NCBI RefSeq assembly: GCF_963678635.1
Contig: NC_087063.1
Span: 61,419,850 to 61,483,849, forward strand
DNA length: 64,000 nucleotides
Origin: Symsagittifera roscoffensis
Taxonomy: Eukaryota; Xenacoelomorpha; Acoela; Convolutidae
Direction of reading: 5' to 3'
The notes under the pieces are model-generated. The model was given only the letters and a program-made list of their open reading frames with translations. It had not been told where the DNA came from and did no database searches. Below, piece after piece: positions 55,803 to 64,000 of the stretch (position 1 is its first letter; each line of letters begins with the position of its first letter). The translations under genes were made by a program, and so were the position numbers.

Positions 55803-57070
55803 CTAAGGGTCATCGTCGGCAAAAAAATCCATTTGGGAAAAATTGTGAATTGTCTCCGCTGATGTTAGAAGTTTAGCAAGCAAGCGGTTCATGTATTTAG
55901 TTTGTAGGAGAGGCCATAAAATTTCGTGTGCTTTGATGATCTTTTGTTCTTTACTACTTGGTGAGAGTTCATGCGGTGTGTTTTGAATTAGGTTATAAAG
56001 CGTATGGTTATAATTAGTGTTGTGAATAAAATTTAGGATTGGCACTTCAACGGGCTGTATTTATTCGTGGGGGACAATTAGTGGGCGAGACTCATCAACG
56101 TTGAAACTTCTGATTAGTGGGCACATTATATACATTTTTCTTATGGGGTCGTAATTTCGGATGATACCTTGCATATTTGTGTCTTTTATACAGTATGTGA
56201 AATTTAAAAAGAAGGGTGAAGTATATTTAGAGTTAATAAATTGGAATCGATGTTGTGGGTTTCGTGATGATGTATTAGTTGTGTAAGGGTGTTGGATAAA
56301 TTTTTAATAATTGCATGTGTGAATTTGTTTTGTGCGTAACGTTATTTGATGTGAGCAGTGTAAGTCACGTTCTTTTGGTGTTAGGAAATTGAAAATTAGT
56401 GAACAATGATTAAATTTATTAAAATAAGAATCGTATGTTTTTGTGTCGCGAAGTGCTTTGGATATAAAATTATCATATTTTTTATTCATGCAGTTAATGA
56501 CAAATACAAATCGAGATTTTATGAAAAAATTTTCAGTTAGTTGGGGATTAGCGTTGTATCGTTTTCTAAAAAGGTATCTTTTTAAAAGGTACTTTTTTGG
56601 TATCATCTTTTAAAAAGGTTTGCTTTTTGTGCGACAAACCTATTTAGTGTTTAGATTAGCCCGATGGTTGTGAATTGTTTTTCATGAAGAGCTGTGGTTA
56701 GGTGTTGTAGTCGAGTGTGACATAATTCATTGTCTTCTTGGTTATTATATAATGGAAGTGATAATGGTTTAGTGAAATGGTAATATGATGTCCATGAAAG
56801 TGTGGGAAACAAGGCATGTTCGTCAATGTAAGTTCGTTGATCGTTGCCAGTAGTTTGGTAGTAAGTGTATTGTGGAAAAAATGGTAAGTTAATTTTTAGG
56901 AATTCTTTTGTCTTAGTGTGAAGTGGATGAACGGAAAACATTCGAGGAGGTCGGGGGTTGGGGAGCATTGGGGTGTTGAAATGATTTCGTTTAAAGACCC
57001 GGTGGGCTTGGGTTTCTTCTGCTGTGGATGAAGGGTTGGAGGATTTGGAGGATGTAATGGTTTGCGACAA
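55803..57070 (-). pseudogene. unidentified frames on the A/C-rich strand
   Basis: 57070-56651 is the longest clean frame in this part (139 codons). Its Ser/Thr-rich start is followed by a Pro-rich segment (NTPMLPNPRPPRMF) and aromatic-rich sequence. 56606-56304 and 56045-55803 follow, the last ending FFADDDP. No domain recognised. Possible env-position or accessory product of the second Gypsy-type element, or gag of a nested one. No protease or RT motif follows on their 3' side. Confidence 0.35.
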
Positions 57071-58590
57071 GTGATGAATTGTTAGTGTGTTAGGGTTTTG
57101 AAGCTGTTGTTGGGAGATCGGGTGGGTCGCTGGTCATTGGGGGAGAGAATTAGAGTTGCATCACTGTAGGAAGAAGGGGCTGGGGAAGGTTCATCGGGAG
57201 TTGGGGTATGAAGCGGGCGAAAGAAGGATTGCGAAAAATGGACGGGCTGGGCTCGCAATTTTCGAATTCATCTGGGGTTTCAATATCAGATCCGTTATAT
57301 TGTGAGATGGTTTGAAAAAAACAGTGTATGTGAGAGTGTCATCAGAATTCATGCGTGGTGAATTATTAGTATATGATGGTACGGGAGAGAGAGTGAGATC
57401 GGAGAGACGGTAAGGAGAGTGACGTTGGAGACTAGATGGGTAAGAAAGGGAACGGTTGAGGGATCCTATCTGATGGCTCAGCGTGGGCTAAAAAAATGGT
57501 TGTTCGGAGAACAGAAATTAGTGGTATGTGGCTGTTCTATGACTTTTTAAATACGTTTCTTCTATATTTGGTTGGTGGGCTATTATGTGAGATAACTATG
57601 GCTTGTATCAATGTGCTCTGTTATGGCTGTATTCCGATAGTTTCGTGGTACTAAAGATAACGGATGGTTATTATGTAAATTGTGTAAGTGTGGTGCAGTA
57701 GGTGTTGTAATTTTGTTGTCTTGTGAATCATACGCATTTGGTGTGGATGATAGTTTTTTTTTTCATTTTATTGAGCCTCTGGAAAAATTTTGTTAATTGA
57801 GGTTGAAAATATTCTAAAAAGTCTTGCGAATAATATGCCTGCTACACTTGCTTGTTTGTTTAATTGTGTGTGTATTGCTCATGTGTTATAGATTCCTTTC
57901 AATAATGAGAAGAGAAATTCAAATTAATTCAAAATTTCGTATAATATAGTCATTTTATCCAAACTAGAAGGGTCACCCTAGAAAAGCGAGAAGTTCGTTA
58001 TTTAAACTTACAAAACTAAAAATAATAAAAGATGAAATATCTTGTGGACGGTTTTTTTTCACCGTTTAATTAAATGTTATCTTTTATATCTTTAAAATAT
58101 CCATTGTAGTCTTGTGTATAGATGTCTGAAAATCCTGCGGTTGCTGCAAGTTTTCTTAAAATTTGGTCAGTGGATTGTCTTTTCATTGTATCCTTTTTTG
58201 TAGGAAGTTCTTAAAATTGTTGCGTGCGGATGTGATGTTGTATATATGATCTAGAGCATAAACCTATTTATTTTAAATCTATATTTGGTTTTCTAGCAAT
58301 AGCTCTGATACTCTCTGTTGAAAGTTTTTTTCAATGGCGACATAAGTGTAGAATATAGTGTGAGAAGATATTATTTATCTTCATCTGGATTTAGCTGTAC
58401 AAAATTGCGGCTATTTTCAAATCCTTTTGGGACGGCTCTATCGAAAAATTATGATCGTCTTGAAAGTGTGTCAACAAAATGTACTTTATTTCTGTAGAAT
58501 ATAGGGATTCTTTTGTTACATCTTTTATCTTCAAATACATACAATGGTGATACTTTTTTCGTACATGTGTAGTACCATAAAGTATTTTCT
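57071..58590 (-). other. decayed part of the second Gypsy-type element
   Basis: Continues the strand bias (T/G on +, A/C on -), with only short frames. No motif that I can name. Confidence 0.3.
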
Positions 58591-58597
58591 TCGTAGT

Positions 58598-59600
58598 CTA
58601 TGAAATTTGATCTGTTTCCAGACAAAAAAAACCTGCATAAGGTATTTTTAATACTGCAAGTGCAAGTGATGGTAAAATTCGTGTTCTTTCAAGTTCACGT
58701 AAGTGATGAAGCGTTTCTAGTTCTGATAGTGACATTTCTTGAAAACTTCTACTTTTTGTATAGTCCAATTCAGTTAATGTCATAGTGAATTGCACCCAAA
58801 TAAGAATTGTTCATGAGTGATAGTTCTTGTGAACGTGTACTGCTTTTGTCTTGTAGTCGAAGTTTTCCACCAGTATTTCTTGTGTTTTTCAGAAACGTTA
58901 CTGGGATGTATGAGTTTTCGTCATGATTGGAAATGTGATGCGTTGGATTGTGGTTATAGTTTAATTTTCCTCTTTTCATGTCGAATTTTCTTTCGTATTC
59001 GAAAAGAATTTCTGAGTATTGCGTTTTCTAAAGTGGAGTTTTATTTTTGCGAGCGAGTTCTGTTTCTGGGTAGATTTGAAAACGTGTCAATCTAATTTCT
59101 ATTCCATTGATATTGTTATAACAGCTTTGTTTTGTCGGATTTTATCAGTGTTTACTTTATCATAAGGGATCGATTCAATAAAGTTTTTTGATGAAATTTT
59201 ATCATCCATATGTGTATTCTTGCAACTTGCATTGTGGTACATGTGTCTTCGGGGAACCAAACAATAGTTGTCTGTGTTCTTGTTGTTGGATCGCAATAAC
59301 CTTGGTCATTTTTGCAAGTAATCGTATTCCCTGATAAATTATGGTGTCGTCTTTTAAATATCGTGTTAGTTGTATTTTTTCTAGCTGGATTTTCTAATCA
59401 AAAAACATGATTTCTTGATATATTTCGTTTTTTGTGTCAGCTTTTTATTTAGAAGATGTGTTTGTTCCAATGTGTGGTATCCAATTTGTGTCATGAAGAT
59501 CATAAATTAATCGTCCATGTGCGCCGTGGAACGGGTATTTATCGTCTAATTTTATATGGCCTCGGTATTTTTCAAATTCTGCTTGGTGTGCAGAGTCTCA
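58598..59600 (-). pseudogene. frames downstream of integrase (env position), unidentified
   Basis: Consecutive - strand frames read in from about 59600 (a segment with YRGHIKLDDKYPFHG at about 59575-59530), 59296-59099, 58979-58770 and 58795-58598, separated by stops. In errantivirus-like Gypsy elements the third gene, an envelope, stands here. I see neither a fusion peptide nor a membrane anchor, so the identity is by position only. Confidence 0.35.
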
Positions 59601-59696
59601 AAAAAACTTGAAAATTTACCAATTTTCGGTTTGTGCTTTTTTTTGTGGTTAACTTTAATCGTTAAAATTCTTTTTTACAACGGTATAACTTCGTTT

Positions 59697-59912
59697 TTAC
59701 AACAGGAGTATAACTGTGTTAGTTCGCGAAGAGCGTGTTTTTTTTGGGTAGTAGGGTACAAGATTAATTCTATGTTGAACAATTTCCTTTTTATTTGAAT
59801 CAATTAGTTTATACGTTACAACAGTGGGTTTGTCGATGACTTGAAATGGTCCTCTTAGGATTGGTTGTAATTTTTTGGATATTTCCTTTTGTGTTACAAA
59901 ATTTGGGATCAA
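59697..59912 (-). pseudogene. Gypsy element 2 integrase C-terminal domain
   Basis: Reads KLQPILRGPFQVIDKP and IVQHRINLVPYYPKK, the GPF/Y module that ends Gypsy and retroviral-type integrases. The GPF motif is intact. A second, shortened version lacking the sequence after VID occurs in each 1.6-kb tandem unit (about 61350-61150 and 62950-62750). Confidence 0.8.
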
Positions 59913-59939
59913 GACATACGTTCTAAAGGATTTGGGGTT

Positions 59940-60530
59940 GGTGATGAAGGTAAGTTAAAATGAACTCTGGGAATTAAAAAAGTGTTATTACGTCTTGGAT
60001 GTATGATTTGTCTATCTTTTGTGGATGTATGGTTTTGTTTTTAAGTAGGGTGTCTTGTTCTATTAAGGTCTTGTTGGAGATAAGGGTATATATTGTATAT
60101 TGGCTCGTATTGTAGTTCGCTTAGAGGTGCGTGGCGAACTACGGGCTCTATTGGTTCTGATGATAATGTGTGTTTTCTTTGATATGAGTGAAAAAAGTTA
60201 TGAAATTATTATTTTGAATATTTTAACTGATTGTAAAAGAAGCATTTTAGAAATGATTCGTTCTTGCCAAATTATTTTTTAATTTTCGGGGCCAAATTTG
60301 AAAGTGGTCTGATTGTTCATTGATTTTTGACAAGTGGGTTGGATATAGATAATTTTTGGCGGGGAGAAGTCTGAGGTTCTAAGAAAGAGCTTAATAGTTT
60401 TTTTATGAGATGATTAGGTTTATTCAGGAGTTATTTGTACTTTAGGCTAAATGTTCATGTCGTTTTTTACTTTAGACTAAATTGATATTTTTCCTTACCG
60501 GAACTTTAGAGTGTAAGTTGGGACAGTATT
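59940..60530. other. non-repeated segment between integrase C-terminus and the tandem units
   Basis: Separates the native-looking C-terminal domain from the tandem units. It holds a local near-repeat (GTAGTTCGC / GGCGAACTAC at about 60113-60142, an inverted pair). No gene. Confidence 0.35.
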
Positions 60531-62130
60531 GTTTGAGTGACAATGTCTTCATACTAGTTGATAGGGGAGGGTTGTGGTATTTCGATTTTCTTTATTTAGG
60601 TTGTCAAATATGAGCTTGTTGCTTATTTTTGACCTGGAGGTCTTCAAGTTGTAGTTTCGTTATGTTTGAAGTCTGCAAAATTTCGGCTAAGGAAATGGTG
60701 TCAAAAAGGGATGATGTTTAGATAATTTCTGATTGGCTAAAGTTGAACTAGTTGTTCAAGAGTGTCAGCATGAGTTTTAGAAAAGAGAAGAAAGATTTAT
60801 TACTTTTTTGAAAATTCATTTGAATAATTAATTAGAAAGGGGTTTTTGAAATTCAACATTCTTTAATATTTTCGATTGTGGCATGAAAGTTTTGTAATCT
60901 TTTCGTTATTGATTTTTAAGTCGCGATGATTGTCGTTATTGAGATTTTTCTTTTATTTCTTGTGGTAAAATTTTGTTTCGAATTTTCGGTTTTTTCTTTG
61001 TTCCTGAGGTATTTGTTTATGGTTTTTTTTCTTGAGATTTTATTCGAGTATTTTCTTTATTTTTTGGTTCTACTAATTGCGTTGAACAATTTGCATCATT
61101 TATTTGTTTTTGATTATTGTTTGAGTTGTTGTTGACACTTTTGAGTCCTGTGAAGGAGTTTAACTGTGTTAGTTTGCGAAGATCGTGTTTTTTGGGTAAT
61201 AGGAAACAAGATTGTTTCTATGTTGAACAATTTCCTTTTTATTTGAATCAATTACTTGAAATGGTCCTCATAGGATTGGTTGTAAATTTTTGGATATTTC
61301 CTTTTGTGTTACAAAATTTGGGATCAAGACATACGTTCCAATTTTTATGTTTGTAGCTGGTGTGAATCGTGAATGTATTTGGGATTGAACATTCTGTCTT
61401 TGTAATAGTTTTTTGGCTTTTGTTTGGAAAATTTCATTTTTTCAAATCTCTGTTTAAAGTGCATTCAGTATGTGTGCCGGAGGCTAGCTTTAAGATTTGT
61501 GGGTGATGAAAATGATCTTCATCGTGAGTATGTGATGTGATAATAGATAATAACAAATTGATTCTTTTGTAGGTTGGCAATAACCTTGTGTTTTTTTGAG
61601 AGTTTGCTGTGAACATTATTGTTTTCCGTGGTTTTCGATTAAGAACCATTTCATAAGGTGATATTCCTAAGGTTGTTGTTATTTCTGAATTATTAGCTAA
61701 AGGGAATAATTTTACATTTCTTGACCATTCCTTGTATTTTGTATCGTTTCCATATATCACACATCTGAGGTATTCTTGTAGTGAACGGTTCATTCTTCGA
61801 CTAAACACTTAGTACATGGGGTATGAGACAATCGTGGTTTGTGTTTAATGTTGTATAGATGGCATAAAGTGATAATTTCTTTATTTATGAATTCTGTGCC
61901 GTTATCGATGACAAGGATTTCTGGTAATCCAAATTTGGTAATCCTCATAAAGTGTTGTATATGCATAATAGGCATTACAATGAAGAACTGAATTGAGTGC
62001 TACATAGTGAGTAAATGCATCAACTATAACCACTATATATGAGTTTCCTTCTGAAGAGGGTGATATTGGTCCTTTTGTATCAAATGAGAATCTGTGGTTA
62101 AAATATAAATTCTGTGGTTAAAATATAAAA
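60530..62130 (-). repeat. Gypsy element 2 tandem unit 1 (1.6 kb)
   Basis: From TTGTTTGAGTGACAATGTCT to a doubled AATTCTGTGGTTAAAATATA. The next unit begins with the same words at 62131, and a third starts at 63731. In element order it contains the integrase core, a shortened integrase C-terminal domain, and an Asn/Gln-rich tail. Confidence 0.85.
61434..61975 (-). pseudogene. Gypsy element 2 integrase core, unit 1
   Basis: 61975-61790 carries KFGLPEILVIDNGTEF (second catalytic Asp) and ends LVEE, where the catalytic Glu is present. A frameshift at that point moves the continuation (MNRSLQEYLRCVIYGND...) to 61808-61434. The same break occurs in unit 2, so it predates the duplication. The following KEWSRNVKLFPLANNSEI and SPYEMVLNRKPRK are standard late-core blocks. 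Confidence 0.85.
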
Positions 62131-63730
62131 ATATTGTTTGAGTGACAATGTCTTTATACTAGTTGATAGGGTAGCGTTGTGGTGTTTCGATTTTATTTAT
62201 TTCGGTTGTCAAATATGAGTTTGTTGCTTATTTTTGACCTGGAGGTTTTCAAGTTGTAGTTTCGTTATGTTTGAAGTCTGCAAAATTTTGGCTAAAGAAA
62301 TGGTGTCAAAAAGGGGTGATGTTTAGATAGTTTCTGATTGGCTAAAGTTGAACTAGTTGTTCAAGAGTGTCAGCATGAGTTTTAGAAAAGAGAAGATAGA
62401 TTTATTACTTTTTTGAAAATTTAATTGAATAATAATTAGAAAGGGGTTTTTGAAATTCAATTTTCTTCAATATTTTCGATTGTGGCATGAAAGTTTTGTA
62501 ATCTTTTCGTTATTGATTTTTAAGTCGCGATGATTGTCGTTATTGAGATTTTTCTTTTATTTCTTGTGGTAAAATTTTGTTTCGAATTTTCGGTTTTTTC
62601 TTTGTTCCTGAGGTATTTGTTTATGGTTTTTTTTTCTTGAGATTTTAGTCAAGTATTTTCTTTATTTTTTGGTTCTACTAATTGTGTTGAACAATTTGCA
62701 TCATTTATTTGTTTTTGATTATTGTTTGATTTGTTGTTGACACTTTTGAGTCCTGTGAAGGAGTTTAACTGTGTTAGTTTGCGAAGATCGTGTTTTTTGG
62801 GTAATAGGAAACAAGATTGTTTCTATGTTGAACAATTTCCTTTTTATTTGAATCAATTACTTGAAATGGTCCTCTTAGGATTGGTTGTAAATTTTTGGAT
62901 ATTTCCTTTTGTGTTACAAAATTTGGGATCAAGACATACGTTCCAATTTTTAGGTTTGTAGCTGGTGTGAATCGTGAATGTATTTGGGATTGAACATTCT
63001 GTCTTTGTAATAGTTTTTTGGCTTTTGTTTGGAAAATTTCATTTTTTCAAATCTCTGTTTAAATTGCATTCAGTATGTGTGCCGGAGGCTAGCTTTAAGA
63101 TTTGTGGGTGATGAAAACGATCTTCATCGTGAGTATGTGATAATAGATAATAACAAATTGATTCTTTTGTAGGTTGGCAATAACCTTGTGTTTTTTTGAG
63201 AGTTTGCTGTGAACATTATTGTTTTCCGTGGTTTTCGATTAAGAACCGTTTCATAAGGTGATATTCCTAAGGTTGTTGTTATTTCTGAATTATTAGCTAA
63301 AGGGAATAATTTTACATCTCTTGACCATTCCTTGTATTTTGTATCGTTTCCATATATCACACATCTGAGGTATTCTTGTAGTGAACGGTTCATTCTTCGA
63401 CTAAACACTTAGTACATGGGGTATGAGACAATCGTGGTTTGTGTTTAATGTTGTATAGATGGCATAATGTGATAATTTCTTTATTTATGAATTCTGTGCC
63501 GTTATCGATGACAAGGATTTCTGGTAATCCAAATTTGGTAATCCTCATAAAGTGTTGTATATGCATAATAGGCATTACAATGAAGAACTGAATTGAGTGC
63601 TACATAGTGAGTAAATGCATCAACTATAACCACTATATATGAGTTTCCTTCTGAAGAGGGTGATATTGGTCCTTTTGTATCAAATGAGAATCTGTGGTTA
63701 AAATATAAATTCTGTGGTTAAAATATAAAA
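62131..63730 (-). repeat. Gypsy element 2 tandem unit 2 (1.6 kb)
   Basis: A 1600-bp direct repeat of 60530-62130 with few substitutions and a small deletion near 63138 (loss of 'tgatgtga'). The start of a third unit occupies 63731-64000 and runs off the window, so the true copy number is unknown. Confidence 0.85.
63124..63575 (-). pseudogene. Gypsy element 2 integrase core, unit 2
   Basis: 63575-63390 and 63408-63124 repeat the two integrase pieces of unit 1 with three or four residue changes. Same VIDNGTEF, same frameshift after LVEE. The C-terminal end differs because of the small deletion. Confidence 0.85.
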
Positions 63731-64000
63731 ATATTGTTTGAGTGACAATGTCTTTATACTAGTTGATAGGGTAGCGTTGTGGTGTTTCGATTTTATTTAT
63801 TTCGGTTGTCAAATATGAGTTTGTTGCTTATTTTTGACCTGGAGGTTTTCAAGTTGTAGTTTCGTTATGTTTGAAGTCTGCAAAAATTCGGCTAAAGAAA
63901 TGGTGTCAAAAAGGGATGATGTTTAGATAATTTCTGATTGGCTAAAGTTGAACTAGCTGTTCAAGAGTGTCAGCATGAGTTTTAGAAAAGAGAAGAAAGA

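Overview
The window is AT-rich, intron- and repeat-dominated animal DNA. It has no bacterial-style gene packing, GT...AG splice signals, three decayed LTR retrotransposons, several families of non-autonomous repeats, satellite arrays and one 200-base assembly gap (41905-42104). The two host-like coding exons I can support each encode a signal peptide followed by an amidated-peptide cassette ending RY-GKR. They lie on the + strand at 6303-6453 and 38543-38660. They resemble the RYamide/luqin group of protostome neuropeptides, so an invertebrate, most likely an ecdysozoan, fits best. I cannot name the species.

Layout. 1-6.2 kb: degenerate direct repeats, three copies of a roughly 0.5 kb repeat family (called R1 here), one copy of a roughly 0.8 kb family (called Y), and a 983-bp inverted-repeat element filled with palindromic homeodomain-like words. 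6.2-6.5 kb: first RYGKR exon. 6.7-15.5 kb: a large duplicated block (Y, then an A/B satellite array, then segment X), present as a long and a short version, closed by an inverted Y. 16.5-18.4 kb: a second copy of the palindrome-rich element and a hAT-like MITE. 20.0-33.5 kb: a BEL/Pao retrotransposon on the - strand whose 3' half is repeated about 3.7 times in tandem (2807-bp unit). 34-38 kb: MITE and R1 fragments. 38.2-38.7 kb: second RYGKR exon. 39-45.3 kb: R1 and MITE fragments, the gap, and a minisatellite. 46-54.1 kb: a decayed Ty3/Gypsy element on the - strand with degenerate LTRs. 54.2-64 kb: a second Gypsy-type element on the - strand, with its integrase segment in tandem (1.6-kb unit) running off the window.

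The strongest biological signals are the pair of RYamide-like precursor exons with matching architecture (candidate 5'UTR intron, signal peptide, peptide, GKR, phase-1 splice donor) and an SGNH/GDSL-hydrolase-like reading frame carried after the integrase of the BEL/Pao element. The integrase in all four tandem units has Lys where the family has its catalytic Glu, so the inactivating change predates the amplification. All retroelement genes here are broken. Boundaries of repeats were judged by eye and are approximate unless exact coordinates are argued.
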